DNA of 64,000 nucleotides. Source: JANMES01 sp038329865 (GTDB lineage: Bacteria; Planctomycetota; Phycisphaerae; Tepidisphaerales; Tepidisphaeraceae). Under the pieces are notes generated by a model, which saw only the letters and a program-made list of their open reading frames with translations, had not been told where the DNA came from and did not search any database. The stretch spans positions 1 to 64,000 of the forward strand of contig JBBQNK010000003.1 of the NCBI GenBank assembly GCA_038329865.1, given 5' to 3'. A program made the translations under genes and the position numbers. The first letter of the stretch is position 1, and each line of letters starts with the position of its first letter. Below are positions 7,767-16,472 of this stretch, piece by piece.

Positions 7767-8426
7767 CTACTCCTCTTCGGGCCAGCCACTCTTGCCGATC
7801 AGCGGCACGAACTTACAGGGGATGATTTCGGCGGTGAGCAGATCATTCTCGCGCTTGCGGACGGCGAGGAGTGTCTGCTCCTCGCGCGGGCCGATCGGGA
7901 TGACCGCGAGGCCGCCTTCCTTAAGTTGGCCGAGCAGGAGCGATCGCGGCAACTCCGGCGCGCCGGCGGCGACGAGGATTCGGTCGAACGGCGCCTGGTC
8001 CGGCCAGCCTTCGGTCCCGTCGCCGAAGCGGAAATGGACGTTGCGGATGTTCAAATCGAGCAGGCGATGAAACGCCGAGTCGAGCAGCGGCTTGATCCGC
8101 TCGATCGTGAACACCTTCGCCGAAAGCTTAGCCAGCACCGCCGTTTGGTAGCCGCTGCCGGTGCCGATTTCCAGCACGCGGTGCTCGGCCTGCACGTCGA
8201 GGCGCTGCGTCATCAGCGCGACGATGTACGGCTGGCTGATCGTCTGTCCGTGTTCGATCGGCAAAGCCTTATCGGCGTAGGCGGCACGCTTGAATTCATC
8301 GGACACGAACCGCTCGCGCGGCACGTGCCGCATGGCCGTCAGAATCCGCTCGTCGCGGATGCCGCGATCGATGATCTGCTGGCGGATCATCTGTTCCAAC
8401 GGCGTTGTTTCGCGGACAATATTCAT
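7767..8426 (-). CDS. pcm: Protein-L-isoaspartate O-methyltransferase
   Basis: 219 residues, normal for PCMT. It uses SAM to methylate isoaspartyl residues and start their repair. Visible motifs are the substrate loop ALPIEHGQTISQPYIVALM, SAM motif I LEIGTGSGYQTAVLA, FGDGTEGWPDQAPFDRI and VAAGAPELP. TATAAT lies 8 nt before the ATG, leaving almost no leader. It is divergent from a SAM hydroxide adenosyltransferase across 77 bp. Confidence 0.93.
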   Translation of the reverse strand: MNIVRETTPLEQMIRQQIIDRGIRDERILTAMRHVPRERFVSDEFKRAAYADKALPIEHGQTISQPYIVALMTQRLDVQAEHRVLEIGTGSGYQTAVLAKLSAKVFTIERIKPLLDSAFHRLLDLNIRNVHFRFGDGTEGWPDQAPFDRILVAAGAPELPRSLLLGQLKEGGLAVIPIGPREEQTLLAVRKRENDLLTAEIIPCKFVPLIGKSGWPEEE

Positions 8427-8434
8427 CGCACATC

Positions 8435-8440
8435 ATTATA
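8435..8440 (-). promoter_or_regulatory. -10 hexamer of pcm
   Basis: A perfect TATAAT on the minus strand, 8 nt before the pcm start codon. The predicted transcript has a leader of about 1-2 nt. The -35 region (TTCTGT at 16-17 bp) is weak. Confidence 0.55.
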
Positions 8441-8468
8441 GCCGAGCCGCCAGATAACAGAAGCCGGA

Positions 8469-8497
8469 TTGCCCGCCGAGGCAATTGAATTTACGCT
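8469..8497 (+). promoter_or_regulatory. Promoter of the SAM hydroxide adenosyltransferase gene
   Basis: TTGCCC (8469-8474) and TACGCT (8492-8497) are 17 bp apart, and the ATG follows 6 nt later. The promoter overlaps that of divergent pcm, so the two SAM-consuming genes share a 77-bp control region. Confidence 0.55.
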
Positions 8498-8503
8498 ACG
8501 CTC

Positions 8504-9298
8504 ATGGCGATTAACGCGCGCGGCCGCTCGGTACTGCTGCATCGGCCGACGGTGACGCTGCTTACCGATTTCGGTACGAGCGACGCGTACGTTGCCACGA
8601 TGAAGGCGGCCCTGTTCCGCGAGTGTCCGACGGCCCGGCTGATCGACATCACGCACCACGTGCCGCGCCACGATGTGATGTGCGGATCGATCACGCTCGA
8701 GCGCGCGATCGACGGATTCTGGCCTGGCACGATTCACCTGGCGGTCGTCGACCCGGGCGTCGGCACCGATCGGCGAATGATCGTAGTTGAGTTGGCGAAG
8801 CAGCTCATTGTCTGTCCCGATAACGGCTTGATCACCTGGAGCTGGCGGCGGCACGGCGGCGGGAAAGTACATGAAATCACCTGGCGGCCGGCGAAGTTCA
8901 GCGCGGTGTTCCACGGGCGCGATATCATGGCACCGGTGGCGGCGAAGTTGGCGGCGGGGGACGCAATCAAATCGCTCGCGCGGCCGATCGAAGAGCCGGT
9001 TCTGCTCGACATCGCGCCCGCCACAAGCAGCGACGACAGCGGCCGCGTGATCCATGTCGATCACTTCGGCAACGCCACGACGAACCTGCTATACGAGGCC
9101 ATCAAGTCGCGGCAGAACAAGGTCATTCGGATCAAGGGCAAATCCGTCGGCAGGCTGAAGCGAACTTACCACGATGTTCCGCCCGGCAAGCCGCTCGCGC
9201 TGATCGGCGGCAGCGGGCTACTCGAGATCGCCGTGCGCGACGGTTCGGCGGCAGAGCGGTTGAAGATCAGAGTGGGTGATGCCGTGCGGATTCAGTAG
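8504..9298 (+). CDS. SAM hydroxide adenosyltransferase (DUF62 family)
   Basis: 264 residues of the family that splits S-adenosylmethionine with water/hydroxide to adenosine and methionine; it is related to fluorinase and chlorinase. The hallmark segments are present: TLLTDFGTSDAYVATMKAA near the N-terminus, DITHHVPRHDV, HLAVVDPGVGTDRR and VCPDNGLITW. The C-terminal beta-barrel domain has HVDHFGNATTNL. There is no halogen-specific sign to read by eye. It is divergent from pcm, another SAM user. The start codon follows a -10 by 6 nt, so the mRNA is probably leaderless. Confidence 0.88.
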   Translation: MAINARGRSVLLHRPTVTLLTDFGTSDAYVATMKAALFRECPTARLIDITHHVPRHDVMCGSITLERAIDGFWPGTIHLAVVDPGVGTDRRMIVVELAKQLIVCPDNGLITWSWRRHGGGKVHEITWRPAKFSAVFHGRDIMAPVAAKLAAGDAIKSLARPIEEPVLLDIAPATSSDDSGRVIHVDHFGNATTNLLYEAIKSRQNKVIRIKGKSVGRLKRTYHDVPPGKPLALIGGSGLLEIAVRDGSAAERLKIRVGDAVRIQ

Positions 9299-9318
9299 AA
9301 AGGCTTCTGGACACGAGT

Positions 9319-9394
9319 CGTCATCCTGAGGTACTCCGAAGGATCCGGCTTCACCGACGAATCGGCCAGATCCTTTGGAGTACCTCATGATGAC
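9319..9394. repeat. Inverted-repeat element (family C)
   Basis: GTCATCCTGAGGTACTCCGA and the inverse TGGAGTACCTCATGATGAC flank a 24-bp spacer. The element is just upstream of bioA. Further copies are at 10805 and 51340. Confidence 0.85.
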
Positions 9395-9415
9395 ATCTTG
9401 CGCGAGCAGTACACA

Positions 9416-10765
9416 ATGACTACCGAGCAACTACAACAACTTGATAGGCAGCACATCTGGCACCCGTTCGCGCCGATGAAACTCTGGCTGGCGGATGATC
9501 CGCTCGTGATCGTCGCCGCGGAAGGAATGGAACTGATCGACAGCGACGGCCGGCGGTATCTCGACGGCGTCAGCTCGCTCTGGTGCAACGTGCACGGCCA
9601 CCGCGTGCCGGAGATCGACGCTGCGATTCGCGCGCAGCTCGAGAAAGTCGCCCACAGCACAATGCTCGGCCTGAGCAACGAGCCGGCGATTCTGCTGGCC
9701 GACAAGTTGATGAAGCTCGTGCCGCAGATTCTGAAGAAGATCTTCTACAGCGACGCCGGCGCGACGGCGACGGAGATCGCGTTCAAGCTCGCCGCCCAGT
9801 ACTGGCACAACATCGGCCGGCCGGAGAAGAAGGAGTTCGTCGGCTTCGCCGAGGCGTATCACGGCGATACGTTCGGCGCGATGTCGGTGGGGCGGACGGA
9901 GCTTTTTCATCGGGCGTATTTTCCGATGCTGTTCAAGACGCATTTTGCGCCGACGCCGTTTGTGTATCGGTGGCCTGGTCGCTTAAGCGACCAGGCCGCT
10001 GTGCGAGATGAGTGTTTGAATGCACTGAGAATGCTTCTTTCGGAAAACGGGGACAAAATTGCTGCGGTCTGTATCGAACCAATCGTTCAAGGCGCCGCAG
10101 GCATGATCGTTCATCCGGAAGGCTTCCTTCGCGGCGTGCGTGAGTTGTGTACTGAGTACGACGTCTTGCTGATCGCCGATGAAGTCGCTGTCGGCTTCGG
10201 GCGGACGGGGAAAATGTTCGCCTGCGAGCACGAAGGCGTCGAGCCGGATTTGATGTGCGTCGCCAAAGGAATCACCGGTGGCTACCTGCCGCTCGCGGCG
10301 ACGTTCGCGACGCAGAAAATATTCGACGCGTTTCTTGGCGATCCTTGGGAAGGAAAAACCTTCTATCACGGCCACACCTACACCGGCAACGCGCTGGCGT
10401 GCGCTGCGGCGATCGCGTCACTGGATTTGTTCGAGAAGAATCACCTGCTGGCGGCGGTGCAGGATCGCGCGGCGCAATTGGTGGAACTTCTCGCGCCGCT
10501 GCTCAATCTGCCGCACGTCGGCGACATCCGGCAGAAAGGCATGATGGTCGGCATTGAATTGGTAGAAAACAAATCCGATCGCCGCCGGTTCGACCCGAAG
10601 CGGCGGGTCGGCGCGCAGATCTGCACCGCGATCCGAAAGCACGGCGTGATTCTCCGTCCACTCGGCGATGTGATCGTCATCATGCCGCCGCTGGCGATGG
10701 GGATGGATGATCTCGCACGGGTCGTTCGAGCGATCAGTATGGAAGTGGCCGCCCTCGAGAAGTAA
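9416..10765 (+). CDS. bioA: Adenosylmethionine-8-amino-7-oxononanoate aminotransferase
   Basis: 449 residues of PLP fold-type I. It makes 7,8-diaminopelargonate in biotin synthesis, with SAM as amino donor. BioA marks are HIWHPFAPMKLW, SSLWCNVHGH, YSDAGATATEIAFKLA, YHGDTFGAMSVG, LLIADEVAVGFGRTGK and the PLP lysine in CVAKGITGGYLPLA. ATG 9416 is chosen because the upstream TTG 9398 abuts a repeat. A 26-bp perfect palindrome (9972-9997) is read in frame as part of a surface-loop region (WPGRLSDQAA). No other bio gene is nearby. Confidence 0.92.
   Translation: MTTEQLQQLDRQHIWHPFAPMKLWLADDPLVIVAAEGMELIDSDGRRYLDGVSSLWCNVHGHRVPEIDAAIRAQLEKVAHSTMLGLSNEPAILLADKLMKLVPQILKKIFYSDAGATATEIAFKLAAQYWHNIGRPEKKEFVGFAEAYHGDTFGAMSVGRTELFHRAYFPMLFKTHFAPTPFVYRWPGRLSDQAAVRDECLNALRMLLSENGDKIAAVCIEPIVQGAAGMIVHPEGFLRGVRELCTEYDVLLIADEVAVGFGRTGKMFACEHEGVEPDLMCVAKGITGGYLPLAATFATQKIFDAFLGDPWEGKTFYHGHTYTGNALACAAAIASLDLFEKNHLLAAVQDRAAQLVELLAPLLNLPHVGDIRQKGMMVGIELVENKSDRRRFDPKRRVGAQICTAIRKHGVILRPLGDVIVIMPPLAMGMDDLARVVRAISMEVAALEK
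9972..9997. repeat. Perfect 26-bp palindrome inside bioA
   Basis: The two 13-bp halves, GGCCTGGTCGCTT and AAGCGACCAGGCC, are exact inverse copies with no spacer. They lie in the variable loop of BioA between the conserved PFVYR segment and the next helix. The word CGGTCGC/GCGACCG recurs in the intergenic element at 39601-39644. Confidence 0.85.
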
Positions 10766-10804
10766 GCAACTTGAACTTCACTACAGTTGTTAGGCGTTTC
10801 TCGC

Positions 10805-10887
10805 GACATCCTGAGGTACTTCGAGGGATCTCGGAACGACGAAAGTCGCTTGAATTCCTGAGATTCCTCGAAGTAACTCGGGATGAC
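10805..10887. repeat. Inverted-repeat element (family C)
   Basis: ACATCCTGAGGTACTTCGAG at the left and CTCGAAGTAACTCGGGATGAC at the right are imperfect inverse copies around a spacer that is itself partly palindromic (GGATCTC/GAGATT). It lies in the space between convergent bioA and the secreted phytase-like gene. Confidence 0.8.
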
Positions 10888-11007
10888 GCCGTAGCGTAAG
10901 TTATGCTTCGTGGCCTTTTGGATACTCTCTCAAGATGACGATACCGCAAGAGTTGAAGGGTCTACTGCAGAATCAACCCATATGATCAAGATCAATTCCG
11001 AAAATAA

Positions 11008-11041
11008 GAAACGGCCGTGGCGGTTAGGCCACGACCGTTTC
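11008..11041 (-). terminator. Terminator of the secreted phytase-like gene
   Basis: A 14-bp stem with one mismatch (GAAACGGTCGTGGC / GCCACGGCCGTTTC) and a 6-nt loop is followed on the minus strand by a T-rich tail. It lies 25 bp after the stop codon at 11067. Confidence 0.75.
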
Positions 11042-11066
11042 GTACAGCGGGAAGAACCGCTATTCA

Positions 11067-13664
11067 TTACTTGGTGCTGTTCAGCGCGACAGAACCCGAA
11101 TCAGTGACGTTCGAAGCCCACACCACGCCTGTGCCGATCGAGCCGAAGCCGAACTTCGTCGAGCCGCTGTAGAACACGTTGCTGGTGATTTCGATCGACG
11201 TGTTCGCGCCCGGCGTATCGCTGTAGGCGTGAATCGCGAAGTTGCCGCCGCATACCCAGTTTCCGTCGAACCGAATTTCGCTCGCGGTCAACTGTACGAA
11301 TAGTGCCGAGTTGCACTTGGTGTTGACTACGCCGTTGGGAATATCGAAGAAGTTCCCGACGATAGTGAAGTTCGCGCCGCCGCGGATCTGCACGCCGTCT
11401 GCGTGGGCATCGGGCGAAAACCAGCCGAGCTGGGTGACATAGTTGCCTTGGATCAGTGCGTCGGAGATGGGCTTAATACCGTCGCCGGCAGACTGGTGGA
11501 TGAAGTTACCGATGGCCTTGAAGTGGTCACCGAAAATGCCGGCGCTGGACACGTTCACGATCTCGCAGTTCTTGATCGTGATGTTGGTGCAGTCATCGCA
11601 GCGGATGCCGTACCGGCTGCTTCCGCCGCCGTCGATGATGCAGTTGATGAAGGTGACGTTGCTCATTCCGGTCAGCGTGACCTGTCCGCTGATCTGGAGG
11701 TTGGAGTAGGTGGTGTTACTGGAGGCTTTGAAATTCGAAACCGAGGTGAGCTTCGAGCCCGCCTTAACGCCGGTGGTGCTGGCGCTGGGGCGATCGGTCG
11801 GTGCGTCCGGGTCGGGCGTCGGCAGGCCGATGCTCGTGACGGTCGCCGAGGCGACGTCGCTGACGTCGGACGTTCCGATGTTGTTGTATGCCGTGACGCG
11901 GTAGGTGTACACGGTAGCGGTGACGACGCTGTTGTCGCTGTAGCTTGTGGCCGTGGTGGTGGCGACCTTCTTGAAGTTCACGCCGTCGGTCGAGCGATCG
12001 ATCTTATAGCCGTCAGCCAGCTTGTCGCTGCTCTTCCACTGGACGGTAATCTGCGTCGGAGTTGTGCCGGTCGCGGTGAGCGAGGTGATGGCACCCGGTG
12101 CGGCCGTTTTCGGGACCGACGGGTCTGATGCTGTTGAATCGTCAACGACGGTGAACGTGACCGAGTAGGCCGTGCTCGCAATTCCCTTGGCGTTGTGGTC
12201 GGAGTAAGCAGTAGCGGTGATCGTGTACGTACCCACCGAAGGCACCCACACGCCGGCCGTGCCGGCGAGATCATAGGTCGCGTAGTTTTCGATGTGGTAG
12301 TTAGAGGTTCCGTTCAAACCGAATTTGATGCTTCCGATCGTTCCGCGGGTATCGGCCTTGACGTTGAGCCCGAGGCCCTGGTAGTCGGAGAGATTGATGA
12401 CCGAGCCGTTGGTCAGGGTCGCAAGATTGTTCGTTGAATTGGCCTGGTAGAGCGACAGCGAGGTGACGCCGATGGTTGCGCTGTTGTTAACGCTGCCGCT
12501 CGCGGGGGCGACGGCGGGGGGCTGCTGTGCCACATCGATCGCAAGAGGAATTGCCTGGGCTCCGGCGATATCGCCCCAGGAGACAATCTTGTAGTTCTGA
12601 TTGCCGATGTCGTTCTTGTCGTCTTCGACGATGAACGCGCCATCGGAAAGGCCGTTGCCGAGCGAAGCGCTGGTGACTGCAATGCCATCGCTGCTGCTCG
12701 TGCCATCGACGGCACCGTTGGAGATCTTGAACTTGGTCACGTAGGCGCCGGTCTGGCGGTCGTAGATGACATAGTCGTTGGTGTTCTGGCGGGCGGCGAT
12801 GAGGTAGCCGGCGCCGTTGCTTCCCTTGTAAAGCGCGAGGCTTTCGGAGTCGCTGCCGACCGAGCCTGAGTCGCTGTTATCGATCTGTACGCGGACCGCG
12901 CCGTCGGTCGGCTCAGCGCCGTACTTCCAGATCGCAACGCCGTCCTGCGAAACGTAAAGTGAACCGGTCTCGTCGTCGGCGGTCATGCCTTGGGCGGCCG
13001 AGCCGACTTTGATCGTGCGGACGGATTTGGCGGTGATGAGTCCAGCGCTGTTGCCATTGAGTTCGAACTGTTCGATTACGCCCGTATCGCTGCTGACGAA
13101 CGCGTAGGTCTTACCGGTCTCGGCGCTCTGGTACATCGTCACGCCGTCAATCACGCCGCCGTTGGCGAGCTTGATCGTGCCGCCGGTGACATCGGTGAGC
13201 TGGCGAGTTGTTGGATCGATGGCAAAGAGAGAAAGTGAGTTGGTATCAACGCGGCCGGCCGCGACGATCGACACGCTCTTCCCGCCGAGCGTGAAGTTCG
13301 AGCGTGTATCAACTTTGAGGTACGAACCGGTGGTAATGAACTGGAGTTGATTACCGGTCAGATCGTAGACGCCGATTCCGCCGAACTTGTCGGTGCCGAT
13401 GATGGTGCTGAGAGAGGAATCGGTTGGGTTGACCCAGACCGTCGGATCGCTGGCGGCTTCGCCGGACTGCGGCAGCGGCTGGGTTTCATATTTCGCGGTA
13501 ATCGTGCCGACCTGCTGGTTCAACACGGTGGCGGGCGTGGTCGACATCATGATGCGGGCTTCGACCGGCTCCATGACGGCGCGGGTTGCGGCGGTCAACT
13601 TGCGTGCGGGTCCGCCTTCGTTCGACGACTCGGATGTGAATCTCTTGCTGATAAACTTGAGCAT
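11067..13664 (-). CDS. Secreted modular protein: phytase-like propeller, FN3, beta-helix
   Basis: 865 residues from ATG 13664, which has AGGAACAGGAAA in front; GTG 13835 would add 57 residues. The N-terminus is basic and carries MEPVEARIMMS, like the LEPR-type export segment of planctomycete surface proteins. Residues about 50-390 resemble a 3-phytase beta-propeller (AASDPTVWVNPTDSSLSTII, GGIGVYDLTGNQL, SDGIAVTSASLG, YKIVSWGDIA). Around 520-610 is an FN3 domain (PGAITSLTATG ... YTYRVTAYNNIGTSDVSDVA). The last 220 residues are a right-handed parallel beta-helix (NCIIDGGG, IKNCEIVN, IQGNYVTQ, IVGNFFDI, ITSNVFYS). Likely an extracellular phosphoester- or glycan-targeting enzyme; activity is not proven. 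Confidence 0.75.
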   Translation of the reverse strand: MLKFISKRFTSESSNEGGPARKLTAATRAVMEPVEARIMMSTTPATVLNQQVGTITAKYETQPLPQSGEAASDPTVWVNPTDSSLSTIIGTDKFGGIGVYDLTGNQLQFITTGSYLKVDTRSNFTLGGKSVSIVAAGRVDTNSLSLFAIDPTTRQLTDVTGGTIKLANGGVIDGVTMYQSAETGKTYAFVSSDTGVIEQFELNGNSAGLITAKSVRTIKVGSAAQGMTADDETGSLYVSQDGVAIWKYGAEPTDGAVRVQIDNSDSGSVGSDSESLALYKGSNGAGYLIAARQNTNDYVIYDRQTGAYVTKFKISNGAVDGTSSSDGIAVTSASLGNGLSDGAFIVEDDKNDIGNQNYKIVSWGDIAGAQAIPLAIDVAQQPPAVAPASGSVNNSATIGVTSLSLYQANSTNNLATLTNGSVINLSDYQGLGLNVKADTRGTIGSIKFGLNGTSNYHIENYATYDLAGTAGVWVPSVGTYTITATAYSDHNAKGIASTAYSVTFTVVDDSTASDPSVPKTAAPGAITSLTATGTTPTQITVQWKSSDKLADGYKIDRSTDGVNFKKVATTTATSYSDNSVVTATVYTYRVTAYNNIGTSDVSDVASATVTSIGLPTPDPDAPTDRPSASTTGVKAGSKLTSVSNFKASSNTTYSNLQISGQVTLTGMSNVTFINCIIDGGGSSRYGIRCDDCTNITIKNCEIVNVSSAGIFGDHFKAIGNFIHQSAGDGIKPISDALIQGNYVTQLGWFSPDAHADGVQIRGGANFTIVGNFFDIPNGVVNTKCNSALFVQLTASEIRFDGNWVCGGNFAIHAYSDTPGANTSIEITSNVFYSGSTKFGFGSIGTGVVWASNVTDSGSVALNSTK

Positions 13665-14627
13665 TTTCCTGTTCCTCTCTCTACTCGCTGGCAGCGAGTC
13701 TTGTGAAAAGCCGGCGATCGGCAACGCATGTTGTCCGGTGACTGAAAATCTCGTCATCCCGGCAAGTCGTCTGACGACTTGGATCGCAGTCTCTGTTCTG
13801 GTCGACGCGATTGATGGAGCGGCGTAACAAAACACTCCACAATCTCCGTTGACTCTCCTTTCAAAGGGTTACAGAGGAAGCGACACTGCAATCGCCACGC
13901 GAAGCAGGGCTTCCACCGCATTTGGTTTTAAAATTAGGTTGCACTAACACCTGTGTAACAAGGTGTCAGACATCCCGGCGAAGTGAGGTCGAATGATCTC
14001 AGGCCAAATACTTATGCCTAAATCTCAGATGGAAACCTCATTCGCATCGAGTTATCGGTGGGCTCGACTCTGTAAACCATTTCGGGTTTACGAGACCGAA
14101 GACCTTAACGTTCGCAGGCGCCATTCTCGGGGAATCCCGCATGACTTCCTTGCGAGCGTTCGATGTGGAGCTTTTCGCCACACCGATTCGACTCGAGGCA
14201 GATCAATCTCCCGGGAACATCAGAACTTGCCCGTCCCGGTTTCGCATCGATCGACTTGCCTGTTCCCGACTGCCATCGGGGAACAAAGCACGTGGCTCAA
14301 TCGTCTGAAGTTCGCCTTCTTAGAGCTCAAAACTTCAAACTGCCGACCCTTGCGATGGCCTCTTTCTTGGAGACCTTCATGATACATAGCGTTTGCTAAG
14401 TTTCATGTGGGAGGTAGATATAACGAATCTCACTAACTTAGGAATGCGAAAAACTGATATTTCTAAAATTATTTTCGGACGTGCCGAAAACCCGCAATTT
14501 CAGCCCAAAAACGCGGATTTGAAAACGCGCCATCGGGCCATATCCTGTTGACAACGATAGGAGGAAGTTGATTTTCTAAAAAAGCTCTCTCTCGAGAATG
14601 CGGTATGACTGATACACTTTCCCTGCC
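13665..14627. other. Gene-free 0.96 kb stretch with hairpins
   Basis: No convincing coding frame; the open frames at 13993-14382 and 14163-14399 look random. The AT content is higher than around it, especially near 14440-14600. Short perfect hairpins are at 14072-14091 (GTAAACC/GGTTTAC), 14261-14285 (TGTTCCC/GGGAACA) and 14472-14490. An inverted pair ACACCT/AGGTGT lies near 13950. Part of it must be the promoter and leader of the secreted protein gene (minus strand). Confidence 0.5.
14472..14490 (-). terminator. Possible terminator downstream of lgt
   Basis: A 7-bp hairpin TTTTCGG/CCGAAAA with a 5-nt loop is followed on the minus strand by TAATTTTAG. It is 138 nt after the lgt stop, so it is only a candidate end of the folK-panC-lgt operon. 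Confidence 0.35.
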
Positions 14628-15602
14628 TTAACGGGCGAACTCTTTCATCTCCCCGCCACTTAACAAAATCGGCTCCGGCCTGAATTCCAAATCGTCCGCC
14701 GGCCCCTTAGTCAGGAGCCACATCAACATGCCGCTGCCGACGAGGAGCATGCCTAAGAACATGCTCAAACTGAGCGGCCCGTACACCGCCGGCTCGACAC
14801 GGATCAACTCCAGCAGAAAGCGCGTGCCGCCTTCGAGGATAAGCATCAGCGCGAACACCCGGCCCGGCGCGTGCGGCATCGTGTAGTACGCAGAGAGCAA
14901 TATCGCCAGCAGGAGTGCGGTCAGGAAGCTGTAAAGTTCCGTCGGATGAACGTAATTCGAGCCGACATGCGCCGCCTCTGATCGCAAGGCTGCATCGTTC
15001 TGCAGTATGGTCGGATCGACGAGCATCTCTTTCCCGTTCGTCAGCGGGATGAGCAGGTCAGCCGGCACCTTCGTTTTCAATTGCCCGCTGTAAAACTCGT
15101 CCACGTACGCATTGCTGTGATACGGAAAGCTCACCGCCCAGGGCAGATTCGATTCAGCTCCGTAGCAGCAGCCGTTTAGGAAGCAGCCAACCCGCCCGAA
15201 CGCCAGGCCGATCATCAGGCAGGGGGCGATGATGTCCATTCCGCGCTTGATGGGGACTTTCTTCGACAGGCCATACAGAATCGCGCAAGGCGTCGCGAGC
15301 AAGAACCCGCCGTAGTACGTAAGCCCGCCGCTGCGGATGTTGATCATGTTGAGGAAGTTTTCCTTGAACGTTCCCTTGGTGAAGTCGGAAAGGTTTTCCA
15401 GGATGTGCGAAATCCGCGCGCCCGCCACGCCGGCCACCAGCATGATGAGCATCGCCGTCGCCATCACTTCCGGGTCGATCGCGCTGCGAACGGAGAGATA
15501 CTTCGCCAGTTGAACGGCCAGCAGAAACCCGATGACCAGCATCAGGCCGTAACCGTAAACGGGAATATTAAAGAACGGGATGCGAAACAATTCCTGAAGC
15601 AT
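14628..15602 (-). CDS. lgt: Prolipoprotein diacylglyceryl transferase
   Basis: 324 residues, about seven membrane helices. It transfers diacylglycerol from phosphatidylglycerol to the lipobox Cys of prolipoproteins. The N-terminus has the conserved PVYGYGLML. The Lgt signature is GRVGCFLNGCCYG, and the last third has HPTELYSF and GRVFALMLILEGGTRFLLE. The loop between the signature and HPTELY is long (about 75 residues with SGQLKTKVPADLL and NGKEMLVDP), longer than in E. coli Lgt. It is the last gene of the operon, 36 bp after panC. The lipoprotein at 28305 is a possible client. Confidence 0.93.
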   Translation of the reverse strand: MLQELFRIPFFNIPVYGYGLMLVIGFLLAVQLAKYLSVRSAIDPEVMATAMLIMLVAGVAGARISHILENLSDFTKGTFKENFLNMINIRSGGLTYYGGFLLATPCAILYGLSKKVPIKRGMDIIAPCLMIGLAFGRVGCFLNGCCYGAESNLPWAVSFPYHSNAYVDEFYSGQLKTKVPADLLIPLTNGKEMLVDPTILQNDAALRSEAAHVGSNYVHPTELYSFLTALLLAILLSAYYTMPHAPGRVFALMLILEGGTRFLLELIRVEPAVYGPLSLSMFLGMLLVGSGMLMWLLTKGPADDLEFRPEPILLSGGEMKEFAR

Positions 15603-15638
15603 GAAGCACTTTCGTTTGAAAGACCGGCCGATCGAACT

Positions 15639-16472
15639 TTACGCATCGACGAGAAGATTGTCGATCAGTCGCGTGCTCCCGACCCGTGCGGCGATCGCGA
15701 AAACCACGGGCCCAGCGACAGAACTCACCGCTGCAAGTGTATTCGGATCCACCGCGGCGATGTAATCAATATCGAGCCGCTGCTCGAGCAACATCTGCCG
15801 CATCCACTGAATCAGCCCGTCCGAATCACGCCGCCCGGCCTTGATCTGTGATTCAGCAAACACGAGCGACCGATTGATCGCCAGCGCCCGCGTCCGCTCG
15901 TCGGCCGACAAATAACGATTCCGGCTGCTCATCGCGAGCCCGCCCGGTTCGCGAACGGTCGGGCCGGGCACGATTTCGATCGGCCAATTCAGCGACTCGA
16001 CCATGGCAGATAGAACTCGCAACTGCTGAAAATCCTTCCGACCAAATATCGCAATGTCCGGCTGAATAACATTGAAGAGCTTGGCGACGATCTGGCAAAC
16101 CCCCGCGAAATGGCCGGGCCTATAGGCGCCTTCGAGCACAGTTGTCAGTTCCGGCAGATCGATCGTCACTTTCGCCTCGCCCGGCGGATACATTTCCCTT
16201 GCATCCGGCGCGAAAATAAGATCAACACCGACCGACTTGCACAACTCCAAATCCGCCACAAGCGGCCGGGGATATTTCGTGAAATCCTCCTTCGGGCCGA
16301 ATTGAGTTGGATTGACGAATATGCTCACTGCGACCTGCGGCGCATGTTCCTTCGCCAGCCGCATTAGCGAGAGATGGCCTTCGTGCAAAGCTCCCATCGT
16401 CGGCACAAGCGCAAGCCGTCCGACTTCGGCGCGGGCGGATCGAAACTCCTTGATCGTTCGCGCAACTTTCAT
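15639..16472 (-). CDS. panC: Pantothenate synthetase
   Basis: 277 residues from ATG 16472; the longer open frame overlaps the preceding gene. It joins pantoate and beta-alanine at the cost of ATP, giving pantothenate for coenzyme A. It has the HIGH-type motif PTMGALHEGHLSL, FVNPTQFGPKEDF, YRPGHFAGVCQIVAKLFN, FGRKDFQQL and the KMSKS-like MSSRNRYLS. Its ATG overlaps the stop of the upstream membrane protein gene as ATGA, so translation is coupled. Confidence 0.94.
   Translation of the reverse strand: MKVARTIKEFRSARAEVGRLALVPTMGALHEGHLSLMRLAKEHAPQVAVSIFVNPTQFGPKEDFTKYPRPLVADLELCKSVGVDLIFAPDAREMYPPGEAKVTIDLPELTTVLEGAYRPGHFAGVCQIVAKLFNVIQPDIAIFGRKDFQQLRVLSAMVESLNWPIEIVPGPTVREPGGLAMSSRNRYLSADERTRALAINRSLVFAESQIKAGRRDSDGLIQWMRQMLLEQRLDIDYIAAVDPNTLAAVSSVAGPVVFAIAARVGSTRLIDNLLVDA

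Noticed and set aside
13993..14382. 129-codon open frame in the gene-free stretch
   Set aside because: No ribosome site, no motif, and hairpins interrupt it; the amino acid pattern looks random.
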